DNA of 64,000 nt from Armatimonadota bacterium. GTDB taxonomy: Bacteria; Armatimonadota; DTGP01; JAKQQT01. Shown here in pieces: positions 8,842 through 17,702 of the stretch (position 1 is its first letter; every line of letters starts with the position of its first letter). The DNA lies in NCBI GenBank assembly GCA_036504095.1, contig DASXVS010000025.1:27249-91248 (forward strand), given 5' to 3'. Under the pieces are notes generated by a model. That model was given only the letters and a program-made list of their open reading frames with translations. It was not told the DNA's origin and did no database searches. Both the position numbers and the translations under genes were made by a program.

Positions 8842-9945
8842 CTACACGGCACCCATGCCAGTCAGGACGGAGCGGACAAGGTCAACCGGCGCCTCGACGC
8901 CGGTTTCCACGGCTCCGATACGCGTAGCCATCACCCACCGCACGCTGCCGCCCCGGGCTTTCTTATCGAACGCCATCGCCGCCATCAACTGATCCGCCGT
9001 GATACCCGACGGCACACTCGCGGGCAAACCAAGCGCGGTGATCAGGGCCTCGATTCGACGAACCGCATCCCCGGGTGTGATGCCCATTTCCCGGCCTGTG
9101 CGCGCGGCGGCGATCATCCCGATAGCGACCGCCTCGCCGTGCCGAAGCCTTCGGTAACCGGCAGCCTTCTCCACGGCATGTCCGGCCGTGTGCCCGTAAT
9201 TCAGTATGGCCCGCAGGCCGCCCTCGCATTCGTCCGCACTCACAACCCGCGCCTTGCAGGCCGCGGAATCGGAGATGCAGCGAGCCAGTGCGGAAGGCTC
9301 GCCCGCCGCGCACGCGTTCACGTTCGCCTCCATGAACTCAAACAGTGGCGCATCGGCGATGACGCCGTATTTCGCCACCTCGGCCAACCCGCTACGAATG
9401 TCGCGGGCAGGAAGGGTTCGCAGGACGTCCGGATCGGCAAGGACCGCCCTCGGTTGATGAAAAGCGCCCACCAGATTCTTGCCGATGGGCAGGTTCACAC
9501 CCGTCTTACCGCCAATGGCCGAATCAACCATCGCCAGAAGCGTGGTTGGAATCTGGATGACGTCTATTCCCCGGAGCCACGTTGCCGCCGCGAACCCGGC
9601 CAGGTCTCCTATCACGCCGCCACCCAGCGCCAGCACGCAGCCGTGGCGATCCAGGCCCGCCTCGGCCATCTCGCCGTAAATACGAGCGACCATAGACAGC
9701 GATTTCGACTTTTCCCCGGCCGGCACAACCGCCACGCGGAGGTCATATCCGGCCTTCAATAGATCTGACGCGATGATATGCCCGTGTAGTTCCATCAGAA
9801 CGGGATGTGACACCATTAGCAGGCGCCGTGCGGGGACCAGGTGCGGGAGGATATCCGCGATCCCACCCGTCAGACCGGGGCGAACGATTATGGGGTATGT
9901 CCGCGCGCCCAGCTCCACTTGAATCATCTTTTCAGTTCGCTTCAT
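8842..9945 (-). CDS. aroB: 3-dehydroquinate synthase
   Basis: The 367-residue NAD- and zinc-dependent enzyme converts DAHP to 3-dehydroquinate, the second shikimate step. Clear motifs: PAGEKSKSL, ALGGGVIGDLAGFAAATWLRG, PTTLLAMVDSAIGGKTGVN, HQPRAVLADPDVL, GLAEVAKYGVI and the metal ligands in LNYGHTAGHAVE plus RHGEAVAIGM. The start ATG shares a base with the preceding stop (TGATG) and has GGTGAGG upstream. With aroC and aroK close by, several shikimate genes cluster here next to the pilus genes. Confidence 0.96.
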   Translation of the reverse strand: MKRTEKMIQVELGARTYPIIVRPGLTGGIADILPHLVPARRLLMVSHPVLMELHGHIIASDLLKAGYDLRVAVVPAGEKSKSLSMVARIYGEMAEAGLDRHGCVLALGGGVIGDLAGFAAATWLRGIDVIQIPTTLLAMVDSAIGGKTGVNLPIGKNLVGAFHQPRAVLADPDVLRTLPARDIRSGLAEVAKYGVIADAPLFEFMEANVNACAAGEPSALARCISDSAACKARVVSADECEGGLRAILNYGHTAGHAVEKAAGYRRLRHGEAVAIGMIAAARTGREMGITPGDAVRRIEALITALGLPASVPSGITADQLMAAMAFDKKARGGSVRWVMATRIGAVETGVEAPVDLVRSVLTGMGAV

Positions 9946-10490
9946 CAGCCCTCACCCCGTGGAACCATTGGCCGGCCCATCGTCGCCGCGAAGTCATCGG
10001 CGCCATGCCTGCCCTGTAATACGACCACCGTTCTGGCACCGTCGCGATACCGCTCAATTGCGGCGAGTATCAGCGGTCGCTTTCGCCGATTGAACGTCAT
10101 CGTGTACCAGACGAACGGCCCGAAATCCCACGTCAACCGCTCAACACACCCTTCGTTCAAGTCGGGGCGGGCTGAGCCGCGGGTGCGCCACATTCGAGCC
10201 ACGATTCGCCAGGTGCAGCACGCGGAGCCCTCGTCCAGATAGATGATGGTGTCTGCGGCGGTGAACCGGTCGTCCATGGTCGCGCCATAGTTGCCGTCGA
10301 TGACCCAGGCGTCCGACCGGATCAGGGACTGGTGTATCGCGGCGAACTCGTCACGCGGGCTTTCGACCCAGCCTGGACGCCAGAAATAGCGGTCCAAATG
10401 GATGACCTCCAACCCGAGGGCTGTCCCGATACGACGCGCCAGCGTGCTTTTTCCCGAACCTGGGGGTCCGACAACGGCGATGCGACGCAT
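9945..10490 (-). CDS. P-loop kinase of the FlaR / adenylate-kinase-like type
   Basis: The 181-residue product begins MRRIAVVGPPGSGKSTLARR (Walker A) and continues with the pattern HLDRYFWRPGW, WVIDGNYGATMDDRF and ADTIIYLD, typical of proteins annotated as topology modulation protein FlaR or small adenylate-kinase-like enzymes. Substrate is uncertain. The ATG at 10490 is chosen because the nucleotide-binding strand starts there; a longer frame to 10724 is only antisense-like filler overlapping the DUF2721 gene. It lies 2 nt after that gene and shares TGATG with aroB. Confidence 0.82.
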   Translation of the reverse strand: MRRIAVVGPPGSGKSTLARRIGTALGLEVIHLDRYFWRPGWVESPRDEFAAIHQSLIRSDAWVIDGNYGATMDDRFTAADTIIYLDEGSACCTWRIVARMWRTRGSARPDLNEGCVERLTWDFGPFVWYTMTFNRRKRPLILAAIERYRDGARTVVVLQGRHGADDFAATMGRPMVPRGEG

Positions 10491-10492
10491 CG

Positions 10493-11011
10493 TCAGGCCC
10501 CTGCTTCGATGCCTTCGACCAAATCCGCGACGAACTGGCTCTCCAGTTCGATTGGTTCGAGAGCGGCCAGCAGTTCCCGCATCGCGAACACAACCGCAGC
10601 CAGCACGCTCAGAAGGCCCACGACAAACATGATCGCCGCCACGGTGATGGCCTCGGGCCACTCGATGCTTAAGCCGGAACAGAGCGAAGACACGATGAGG
10701 GAACCGATGGCGGTCAGCAGACACAGCAGCGTCCGCTGAATGAGCCTCGCCCGGCGGGTAACGTGCGTGGTCTGGACCTGCAGCATATCCAGAAGCTGCT
10801 GATGCCGCGCGACAACCGTCTGGTCATCCTCTGTTGCGTGGTTGGTCAGCCAGTCCTGTTCCTGAAGCCGTTCGCGCTGAAAGGCGCGCAGCCGCCCGAC
10901 GATCGAGGACAGACGGTTGTAGAACGCAAGGCACATCAAACCACACGCCGAGATGATGACGACAGGGACGACGGACGCGGCGATCACTCTGGACAGATCC
11001 TGAACCGGCAT
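10493..11011 (-). CDS. DUF2721-type membrane protein
   Basis: The 172-residue product has an N-terminal span (about 8-30), a charged helical segment rich in Arg, Glu and Gln (about 33-90) and two more spans (about 92-113 and 120-145), the layout of DUF2721 proteins; no function is known for them. AGAGG lies a few bases before the ATG. It heads a short run: DUF2721, P-loop kinase, aroB. Confidence 0.75.
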   Translation of the reverse strand: MPVQDLSRVIAASVVPVVIISACGLMCLAFYNRLSSIVGRLRAFQRERLQEQDWLTNHATEDDQTVVARHQQLLDMLQVQTTHVTRRARLIQRTLLCLLTAIGSLIVSSLCSGLSIEWPEAITVAAIMFVVGLLSVLAAVVFAMRELLAALEPIELESQFVADLVEGIEAGA

Positions 11012-11044
11012 ATAAACCTCTGCTTTCCGGTAAGTGACTGATTT

Positions 11045-11060
11045 GGGCGTTCAAACGCCC
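11045..11060. other. Short perfect hairpin in the DUF2721 leader
   Basis: GGGCGTT and AACGCCC flank a two-base centre, 34 nt upstream of the DUF2721 start. It may be a small leader structure or operator; nothing else supports a role. Confidence 0.35.
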
Positions 11061-11115
11061 GTCTATTGTCACAGATGTTAGCGCAACCCGGTCGCGCTGT
11101 CCAAAATCGCGCAAA

Positions 11116-11140
11116 GGGGGGAGCAAGCCCGCCTCCCCCC
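11116..11140 (-). terminator. Candidate terminator of the AspT/YidE-type transporter gene
   Basis: GGGGGGAG (11116-11123) and CTCCCCCC (11133-11140) form an 8-bp stem with a 9-nt loop. On the minus strand the stem is followed by TTTGCGCGATTTTG. It lies about 107 nt below the transporter stop and above the DUF2721 leader, a sensible place for a terminator. Confidence 0.55.
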
Positions 11141-11246
11141 GGACGCAATCCGTTGCCTGGCGCCGCTAATGAGCCCCGAGCTATTCACGACGTTTGCTGC
11201 GCCGGATAACTGCAGCGGGATACGCGATGACAAGCGTGTTCCGCGC

Positions 11247-12908
11247 TTACCGGGCCACGCCCATCAGTTGCGCAAGCCCCTGAACGAGGAATTGCGCCGT
11301 GACGATTTTCAGGATCAGCGCGACGGGGTACACACTGGCGTAGGCGAGGGTGGGCACATCGGTCTCGCTCTGACCCTGCGCCGCCGCGAGGGCCGGTGGG
11401 TTGGTCATGCAGGCGCTGAGCGCTCCCATTGACTGCGACACCGTCATCCGGGAGATCGCCAGCATGAGGACGAGAACCGTCACCACCGTGGCCGCGGTTA
11501 TCAGGGCGCCCGCCCCGAGCAACTGCCACCCGTAGCGCTCAAAGACCGGCAGGAATTTGGATCCGGCCGCAGTTCCCGCGCCGGCCAGGAAGAGCATGAG
11601 GCCCAATTCTCGGGAGAAATTGCGCGCTCCGGCGGGGACGTGGAGTCGGAATCGGCCTACGCCTCCGAAGTGGCCCATCAACAGGCTGACGATGAACGCT
11701 CCACCCGATGCGCCGAGTTTCACCGCCATCCCGTTCGGGAGGCGAAGCTGGATCACGCCGATCGCGACCCCGGCGGCGAGTCCGAACAGGAACGGCACGA
11801 AGTTGGTTTCATCCTGTTTGCGATGTCCGGTGTCAACGGCTCCCGCGAATTGAGCTACGTTCCGGCGCTCGCCCACGATTCGAAGGGTATCGCCAAACTC
11901 CAGCGTTGTGCTTCCGGTCGGTGCGAGCTCCACATCCTGGCGCCGGATGCGGGTGATGACGACGCCGTACTCTTCCCAGACGCCGAGATCGGCGATGGTT
12001 TGGCCGACGATGGCCTTGTTCGTGACGTCGGCTTCATCCGCCGTGACGGACGTATCGAGGTCGCTCGGTTTGTGCGTTTCCTCGCCGATGAGCATCGCCA
12101 TCTTGTCGAGTTCGTCATCGGCGCCGACGGCCGTGACGACGTCACCCAGCATGAGCACCGTGTCCGGCCCCGCCGGCATAACGACACCGGCGTGCCGCAC
12201 GCGCGAAATGTTGGATACGCTGGCGCGATGGGGATTGATTTCGCGAACCCCTTTGCCATCACACGCAGGATTGGTGACCTTGAAATGCCTGGCTTTGAGT
12301 CGCTCATTGCGCTTAGCACGGTCCCGGAGCCACTTCTGGTCTTCACCTTTCACCCGCTTCGCCATGAACTTCGGCAGAACCTGGATGAGCAGGACCACGC
12401 TGATGGCGCTGAACGGATACGCAATGCCATAGCCGACGGCTGTGAGCGGCGTCTGCGCGGGCCCAAGGATCCCCTTCGCCGTCTCAGTGGCTGAAGCGAG
12501 GGCCGGTGTGTTCATCAGCGCTCCGGCAAACAGGCCCGCTCCCAGGTCAAACGGGAGATTGAGCACTTTGACCATGACGACCGTGAGGGCGCAACCCATC
12601 AGAACTGCGACGGTTGCTATGAGGGCGTATTGAAGGCCGCGGCGCTTGAAGGTCCGGAAGAAGCTGGGCCCGGCCTGAAGACCCACTGCGTAGACGAACA
12701 AGAGGAGCCCGATATCGGTGATCTCTTTTGAAACGGTGTGGCCATAATTCCCGAATACGAGCGCCACCGCAAGCACGCCGGCCGTCCCCAGCGAGATGCC
12801 TTTGATAGAGAGATGACCGATCCACGATCCCAGCAGAAGGATGGCGAATAGTACCAGCAGTTTCTCCGCGAAGAGAACCGATAGCAGGTCGTTAAGAGCC
12901 GCGAGCAT
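11247..12908 (-). CDS. AspT/YidE/YbjL-family transporter with two RCK_C domains
   Basis: The 553-residue membrane protein has about five spans in the first 190 residues, two cytosolic TrkA-C (RCK_C) regulatory domains (about 205-275 and 285-360) and about five further spans. The repeated motifs GLLLFVYAVGLQAGPSFF and GALMNTPALASATE in the first half and LMLFLAGAGTAAGSKF and ACMTNPPALAAA in the second half are the internal repeat of this family, which includes the aspartate:alanine antiporter AspT. Substrate is unknown. AGGGGGTATAA precedes the ATG. It lies alone between two spacers. Confidence 0.88.
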   Translation of the reverse strand: MLAALNDLLSVLFAEKLLVLFAILLLGSWIGHLSIKGISLGTAGVLAVALVFGNYGHTVSKEITDIGLLLFVYAVGLQAGPSFFRTFKRRGLQYALIATVAVLMGCALTVVMVKVLNLPFDLGAGLFAGALMNTPALASATETAKGILGPAQTPLTAVGYGIAYPFSAISVVLLIQVLPKFMAKRVKGEDQKWLRDRAKRNERLKARHFKVTNPACDGKGVREINPHRASVSNISRVRHAGVVMPAGPDTVLMLGDVVTAVGADDELDKMAMLIGEETHKPSDLDTSVTADEADVTNKAIVGQTIADLGVWEEYGVVITRIRRQDVELAPTGSTTLEFGDTLRIVGERRNVAQFAGAVDTGHRKQDETNFVPFLFGLAAGVAIGVIQLRLPNGMAVKLGASGGAFIVSLLMGHFGGVGRFRLHVPAGARNFSRELGLMLFLAGAGTAAGSKFLPVFERYGWQLLGAGALITAATVVTVLVLMLAISRMTVSQSMGALSACMTNPPALAAAQGQSETDVPTLAYASVYPVALILKIVTAQFLVQGLAQLMGVAR

Positions 12909-12971
12909 TTATACCCCCTGTTGACTGATGCCTGATTGATGCGTCAAGAGTCGCCTATTGATGAGCGACCG

Positions 12972-12985
12972 AATCATTAATGATT
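12972..12985. promoter_or_regulatory. 14-bp perfect palindrome upstream of the transporter gene
   Basis: AATCATTAATGATT is a perfect dyad 64 nt above the transporter start, in an AT-rich patch of otherwise GC-rich sequence. A regulator-binding site is plausible. I could not fit convincing -35/-10 boxes next to it. Confidence 0.4.
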
Positions 12986-13074
12986 GATTGCGTCATTCAT
13001 ATGGTGTCATGGATCGGGAGCAAATGTAAACAGCAAGGGGACGTTCCCGCAGCCAAACGGGCCGGTCTGGCGGA

Positions 13075-13629
13075 CTACGGAGCGAGTTCGCGCCATTCGT
13101 CGAGGATGGCGGCGACCACCGCCTCGACGGTAAGGCCGGTTGTGTCGACGGTGAAGTGCGCCGATGCGTAGAACGGTTCCCGGGCAGCGAGCACCTCCCC
13201 GGCTCCCTGCACGGGGTCGCTGTAGCGGTCCAGAACGGGCCGCCTCTCGCTACTCTGCACCCGCCGGCAGTGTTCGTCGAGACTTGCGGCGAGCCAGACA
13301 ACCCAGCACCGGGACCACAGCACCTCGCGGTTTCGCGGGCGGAGTATCGCGCCGCCCCCGGTCGCAATGACGACCTGATCCGCGCGAACGGCATCGCGGA
13401 CGGCGGAGGACTCGAGGTCGCGGAACGCTTCCTCGCCGTCGGTCGCGAAGATATCGGGGATGGTCCGCCCGGTTGTTTCCGTGATGGCCGTGTCGGTATC
13501 CGTGAATCGCCATCCAAGGCGCTCGGCCAGCGCGATGCCGACCGACGACTTGCCGCTTCCCATCATCCCGATGAGCGCGATTCTAGGTGGAGAGGGCCGG
13601 GGCTGAAGATGCGAGGCGGGGATGCCCAC
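13075..13629 (-). CDS. aroK: Shikimate kinase
   Basis: The 184-residue ATP-dependent kinase phosphorylates shikimate. Motifs: LIGMMGSGKSSVG (Walker A), FTDTDTAI (shikimate and Mg Asp), FRDLESSAV, ATGGGAIL (Walker B-like loop) and ERRPVL (lid). The start is GTG at 13629-13627, sharing one base with the aroC stop (TAGTG); no later start would retain the first strand. Length is normal. Confidence 0.95.
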   Translation of the reverse strand: MGIPASHLQPRPSPPRIALIGMMGSGKSSVGIALAERLGWRFTDTDTAITETTGRTIPDIFATDGEEAFRDLESSAVRDAVRADQVVIATGGGAILRPRNREVLWSRCWVVWLAASLDEHCRRVQSSERRPVLDRYSDPVQGAGEVLAAREPFYASAHFTVDTTGLTVEAVVAAILDEWRELAP

Positions 13630-14855
13630 TATCTGTCGGCCCGGGCCGGGGGCCGCCAGAGGTCGGCGATGCGGGCAGCGTAGGCTTCGAACGCGACGCG
13701 AATATCCGAGAGGCTATCGGCGCCGAACTTCTCCAGGAAGGCTTGCGCGACAACGATGGCAACCATGGCCTCTCCGACCACTGCCGCGGCGGGCACGGCG
13801 CAGACGTCGGAGCGCTCAAAATGCGCGTCAACAGGCTCCAGGGTGCGGATATCGACGCTCCGGAGCGGTTTTCGGAGCGTAGCGATCGGTTTCATCGCGG
13901 CGCGAACTACCAATGGCTGTCCGGTCGTGATTCCGCCCTCCAGGCCGCCGGCGCCGTTGGTGGGCCTTTCTATGGCGCCATCGTACAGGATCTCATCGTG
14001 GACGCGGCTACCCGGGAGCGCCGCCGCGCCGAAACCGAGGCCAATCTCTACGCCTTTGATCGCCTGGATACTCATCAACGCCCGGGCGAGGCTGCCATCC
14101 AGCTTCCGGTCCCATTGGGTGTGGCTTCCGAGGCCCGGCGGGAGTCCTTCGGCAACGACCTCGAAGACCCCGCCGAGCGTATCGCCATCGCCTCGCGTGG
14201 CATCGATGGAGGCAATCATCGCGGCCTCCGCGTTTGGGTCCAGGCAGCGAACTTCGCTGTTTTCGGCGCGTTCACTCCACTCGGCGATCGGCCCCGCCGG
14301 CGTATCGTCGGTGACGGCGCCGATGCGGGTTACCCGGCCGCGTATATCTACCCCGAACTCCGACAGAAGGCGCTTTGCCACCCCGCCAACCGCGACGCGC
14401 ATCGCAGTTTCCCGCGCGCTCGCCCGTTCGAGGACATTCCGCAAGTCCGACCGCTGATCATACTTCAGCGCACCCGCCAGGTCGGCGTGGCCCGGACGCG
14501 GCACGGTGATAGGCGCGCGGCGGAAGGCTTCGGCTCCCTGAACGGCCTCCGCCGCCTGATCGTCTGTCAGAGGTTCTGCGCTCATCGCCGTGTACCAGTT
14601 CGCCCAATCCCTGTTCTCCACCATCAGAGCGACCGGGCTGCCAAGCGTCACGCCGTGGCGTACTCCGCTCAGGATGCGCACGTGGTCGTGCTCGATAGCC
14701 ATCCGGCCACCTCGACCGTACCCCTTCTGGCGACGGGCCAGGTCAACGTCAATGGCAGACGCCGTGAATGGAAGGCCGGCCGGAAGGCCGTCGATCGTTG
14801 CCGTCAGCGCCGGTCCGTGCGATTCGCCGGCCGTGATAAAGCGGAATGGGTTCAT
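13629..14855 (-). CDS. aroC: Chorismate synthase
   Basis: The 408-residue FMN-dependent enzyme makes chorismate from EPSP. Clear motifs: [20 protein letters not shown] at the start, [67 protein letters not shown] and [12 protein letters not shown] near the C-terminus. Length suits the longer bacterial form. The ATG has no Shine-Dalgarno; instead a run of 7-nt repeats (14860-14894) ends 4 nt upstream. Flavin dependence links it loosely to the riboflavin genes nearby. Confidence 0.96.
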   Translation of the reverse strand: MNPFRFITAGESHGPALTATIDGLPAGLPFTASAIDVDLARRQKGYGRGGRMAIEHDHVRILSGVRHGVTLGSPVALMVENRDWANWYTAMSAEPLTDDQAAEAVQGAEAFRRAPITVPRPGHADLAGALKYDQRSDLRNVLERASARETAMRVAVGGVAKRLLSEFGVDIRGRVTRIGAVTDDTPAGPIAEWSERAENSEVRCLDPNAEAAMIASIDATRGDGDTLGGVFEVVAEGLPPGLGSHTQWDRKLDGSLARALMSIQAIKGVEIGLGFGAAALPGSRVHDEILYDGAIERPTNGAGGLEGGITTGQPLVVRAAMKPIATLRKPLRSVDIRTLEPVDAHFERSDVCAVPAAAVVGEAMVAIVVAQAFLEKFGADSLSDIRVAFEAYAARIADLWRPPARADR

Positions 14856-14859
14856 GATG

Positions 14860-14894
14860 GGTATCAGGTTTCAGGTGTCGGGTGTCAGGGTGTC
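14860..14894. repeat. Five-unit GGTNTCN heptamer run directly before aroC
   Basis: Units GGTATCA, GGTTTCA, GGTGTCG, GGTGTCA and GGGTGTC follow in exact phase. The run ends 4 nt from the aroC start codon, where a ribosome site would be expected, and abuts the terminator of the upstream secretin gene. Confidence 0.75.
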
Positions 14895-14906
14895 TGGTAT
14901 TTCAAA

Positions 14907-14938
14907 CGCGAACGGCCCGCCTTGGCGGACCGTTCGCG
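14907..14938 (-). terminator. Intrinsic terminator of the secretin gene
   Basis: CGCGAACGG (14907-14915) pairs with CCGTTCGCG (14930-14938), and CCGCC with GGCGG inside, giving a stem of 14 pairs with one mismatch and a tight loop. On the minus strand TTTGAAAT follows. It begins 28 nt after the secretin stop. Confidence 0.75.
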
Positions 14939-14965
14939 CATTCTTTTCGATTCGCTGCGTTTCGC

Positions 14966-16597
14966 CTAGCCCGGCGAGTTCTGGGCGCCTGAATCGTCTT
15001 CAACGATGGTCGGCGTCAGGAAGATCAGAAGCTGCGAGTTCTTGACGCTCTTGTCGTGGCTCTGGAAGAAGCGGCCAACGAACGGCAGATCCTGCAGGAA
15101 CGGGATGCCTCGGGTCGTCACGGAGTCCGTCTTGGTCTGGAGGCCGCCGAGAACGATGCTCTCACCGCTCTTGACGCGCCGGATCGTCTGAAGCTGCTGC
15201 CCAATGATGATCGGGGCGGACTGACCGTTCGGGCCGGCGATGAAGCCGTTGATCTGCTGAACCTGCGGGGACAGTTGGACGGTGACGCTGCCATCCCGGT
15301 TGATTCGCGGCAGAACGTAGAGGCCGGTAGTCGTCGGGATCTGCTGCAGCGTGCTGGTCGCGATGTTGCCGCCAACGTTTCCCTGCGAGATGCTGGAGGT
15401 CCAGATCGGGTAGGATTCGTTGCTGGAGATCGTGGCGCCGACGTTATTGAGTGTGCTGATCAGTGGAGCCAGAATCGTATGGGCGCGGTTGTTCTGCTTG
15501 AGAGCAGTCAGCGTGGCGTTTATGTTGCCCTGGGCGATATTCATCGTGATGGTAGGTGTCGCCTGGGTGCCCTGGCCGCCGATGTCGGTTGTGACGTTGC
15601 TGTTGAGGACCGAGGTGGACCAGTTCAGCCCGAAGGCGTCCAGGTCGTTATCGCTGACGGTTACGAATTCCGCCTTGATACTTACCTGCTTCACCGGAAC
15701 GTCGAGAAGCTGGATGATGTTCTTCAACTCGTCGATGGCATCCGGCTCACCGCGAACGAGGAGGCTGTTGTCCTCCTGATACGGGAAGATTGTGTCGATG
15801 CCGTCGGGTACGAGGCGGTTCTGGTTGTTGTTGGCGTTGGTGCCGGTGTTGGGGGCCTGCCCCAGCCCGGTGGTTCCGGTGGCGCCGGGCTGTCCGGGCT
15901 GTGTGCCGAAGCCGGTCGTTCCACCGCGCCGTCCGCCCCGTGGGAAGCCGATCTGCCCCGCGGAATCCAGTTCCTGGATATCGGCGTTCGCCTGATCGGA
16001 GCTGGTATCGCTTCCGATCACGGTCACGGGCCGGACTCCCGGTCCCATCGCGCCGGCCGGGTTGAGCCCGCCTGTCCGTCCATTGGGGAGCAGATTGAGG
16101 CTGTTACCCGACGTGAAGGGTCGAACCGAAAGAGAGTCGTCCATGTAGAGCGCAACCATGATGTCTGACGGGCTAGCGCTCCGCAACTGGATCTTCTCGG
16201 TTGTCACGATACGGGCCGGCGCGGGAGCGGTGGCTTCCACAACAACGGGCGCCACGGGCGCTTCGGAGTTGATGTAGAAGATGCCATCTTCTCCCTTGTA
16301 CCAGGGTGTCTTGGTCGCGGTGAGAATGGTGTTGAGGGCCTTCTCAACGGACATGCCGTTGAGGGACACCGTTACCTTCTTGCTGGCCAGCGAAGGGGGA
16401 TCCGCGATAATGATCTTGGCTCCGCTGCGTTGGGTCAGCATTTCGATGGCCGCGGTAAGGGGCGTATTGCTCAGTTCCAATTGGACCTGGCCGGCCGGTT
16501 TCTGAGCCATCAATGGAGCGGCCAGAGAGGCGGCAAGAATGCCGGAGACCGCCAGCCAGAGCCGGGGCCTAGCGCTGTGTCGCCGCGCAGAATTCAT
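14966..16597 (-). CDS. pilQ: Type IV pilus secretin PilQ
   Basis: The 543-residue outer-membrane channel subunit has a signal peptide (ALAV-type stretch LWLAVSGILAASLAAPLMA, about 13-31), an STN domain (about 38-115), an N-type domain, a Gly/Asn/Gln-rich linker (about 200-255) and the secretin core (about 300-535) with SGESIVLGGLQTKTDS, GIPFLQDLPFVGRFF and LLIFLTPTIVED. The start at ATG 16597 is fixed by AGGAGGGAATCTCG just upstream and by the signal peptide; a longer frame to 16795 runs into a terminator. Usual PilQ proteins are longer because they carry AMIN domains; here none is seen and an extra STN protein is encoded next door. Confidence 0.93.
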   Translation of the reverse strand: MNSARRHSARPRLWLAVSGILAASLAAPLMAQKPAGQVQLELSNTPLTAAIEMLTQRSGAKIIIADPPSLASKKVTVSLNGMSVEKALNTILTATKTPWYKGEDGIFYINSEAPVAPVVVEATAPAPARIVTTEKIQLRSASPSDIMVALYMDDSLSVRPFTSGNSLNLLPNGRTGGLNPAGAMGPGVRPVTVIGSDTSSDQANADIQELDSAGQIGFPRGGRRGGTTGFGTQPGQPGATGTTGLGQAPNTGTNANNNQNRLVPDGIDTIFPYQEDNSLLVRGEPDAIDELKNIIQLLDVPVKQVSIKAEFVTVSDNDLDAFGLNWSTSVLNSNVTTDIGGQGTQATPTITMNIAQGNINATLTALKQNNRAHTILAPLISTLNNVGATISSNESYPIWTSSISQGNVGGNIATSTLQQIPTTTGLYVLPRINRDGSVTVQLSPQVQQINGFIAGPNGQSAPIIIGQQLQTIRRVKSGESIVLGGLQTKTDSVTTRGIPFLQDLPFVGRFFQSHDKSVKNSQLLIFLTPTIVEDDSGAQNSPG

Positions 16598-16758
16598 CGA
16601 GATTCCCTCCTGATTTGGATACGGGCGCCGGATAGGGTAGCAGAATGGCTCCCGCCGTAATTCACGTGCCGCTCCCGGCGGGATGGCATCGCCCGTGATG
16701 TGTTCTTGTTCAAAATCCATGTATATCAAACGGATGCGAACGCTCGCACACGCTTGAT

Positions 16759-16793
16759 GCGCCGGGCCCCTTTGTTTGGAAGGCGCCCGGCGC
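16759..16793 (-). terminator. Strong hairpin between the STN-protein gene and pilQ
   Basis: GCGCCGGGC (16759-16767) pairs perfectly with GCCCGGCGC (16785-16793). It lies 13 nt after the stop of the STN/Gly-rich gene and about 160 nt before pilQ. No T-run follows on the minus strand, so it may reduce rather than abolish readthrough. Confidence 0.5.
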
Positions 16794-16806
16794 AAAACGC
16801 TGGCGT

Positions 16807-17562
16807 CTAGCGGCCGAAGCCGCCGCCGCCAAAGCCGCCGCCGCCAAAGCCGCCGCCGCCGAAGCCGCCGCCGCCACCGAAGCTGCTGCCGCCGCCGAAG
16901 CCGCCGCCGCCGAAGCCGCTGCTGCCGCCGAAGCCGCCGCCGCCGAAGCTGCTGCCGCCGCCGAAGCCGCCGCTCATGCCGCCGCCGCCGAAGCCGCCGC
17001 CCATGCCGCCGCCGCTCATGCCGCCGCCCATATTATTGGCCGCGCGGTTGCTGCCCTGGCCAGAAAGCGTTCCGTAGATATCCAGCGAGTCCGCGAAGTT
17101 CATCGGGATCTTTTCAATCTGAAGCGGGGGAGCGACATCCGTCGTCGCCGGGCCGGCGTCGGTCGGAAGTGTGCCGCCCACCGGGCTGGCCGCCACGTCA
17201 ACTTTCTTGGCGTCGATGATGTACACGCCGGTGTCGCGGTCTTTCTTATACGAGAGGTTCGCGGTCTTCGTGATGATGTTAAGCGCGGCGTCGAACGTGA
17301 CGTCCTGCAGCGTTACCGTTACCGTTGGAGCGACCTGTGTGGCTTCCGGAGTAAGGGCGTAGTTAAGGCCAGTGCCACGAAATAGAGTGTCCATTGCGTC
17401 TCGAGTGGCCATGTCCTTAAAGTCGATGCTGATCGTCTTCGCGGGCTTGGCCACCGGCGCGGGCGCGGGCGTCGGAGCAGGTGTTGTGTCTTGCGCGGAA
17501 GACACACCGAGGGAGGTCAACCCGACCAGCACGACGGCTGTTCCAAACAGGCTAAATCTCAT
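16807..17562 (-). CDS. Secreted STN-domain protein with Gly/Phe-rich tail
   Basis: The 251-residue product has a signal peptide (cleavage near VSSAQD, about residue 24), a Pro/Ala linker, and a secretin/TonB short N-terminal (STN)-type domain (about 42-125: ISIDFKDMATRDAMDTLF, VTVTLQDVTFDAALNIITK). The last 75 residues are almost only Gly, Phe, Ser and Met in GGGFGG and GGSSFGG units. STN domains in secretins contact periplasmic partners; here the domain stands without a channel core, just before pilQ. The start at 17562 has GGAAGGAAA upstream and a promoter at 17622-17650. Role, by inference: accessory or pilotin-like partner of the secretin. Confidence 0.75.
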   Translation of the reverse strand: MRFSLFGTAVVLVGLTSLGVSSAQDTTPAPTPAPAPVAKPAKTISIDFKDMATRDAMDTLFRGTGLNYALTPEATQVAPTVTVTLQDVTFDAALNIITKTANLSYKKDRDTGVYIIDAKKVDVAASPVGGTLPTDAGPATTDVAPPLQIEKIPMNFADSLDIYGTLSGQGSNRAANNMGGGMSGGGMGGGFGGGGMSGGFGGGSSFGGGGFGGSSGFGGGGFGGGSSFGGGGGFGGGGFGGGGFGGGGFGR

Positions 17563-17621
17563 TACAGAAACGTTTCCTTCCGTTGGGTGCTGCTGACGGT
17601 ACATCAGCGGAAGCACACCAT

Positions 17622-17650
17622 ATTGTACTCATTTTCATTGGACTCGGCAA
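17622..17650 (-). promoter_or_regulatory. Sigma-70-type promoter for the STN-protein gene
   Basis: On the minus strand TTGCCG (17650-17645) and TACAAT (17627-17622) are separated by exactly 17 nt. The -10 box is 60 nt upstream of the start codon. It lies between the PilP-like gene and the STN gene, so pilQ may have its own transcription start region. Confidence 0.55.
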
Positions 17651-17702
17651 TGAGCCGCATCCCTCAAATTCGCCATAGACTCGCAGAACATCGGCCGGGG
17701 CC

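Noticed and set aside
9945..10724. Longer start for the P-loop kinase at 10724
   Set aside because: The extension overlaps the DUF2721 gene and lacks family resemblance; the Walker A strand begins right after ATG 10490.
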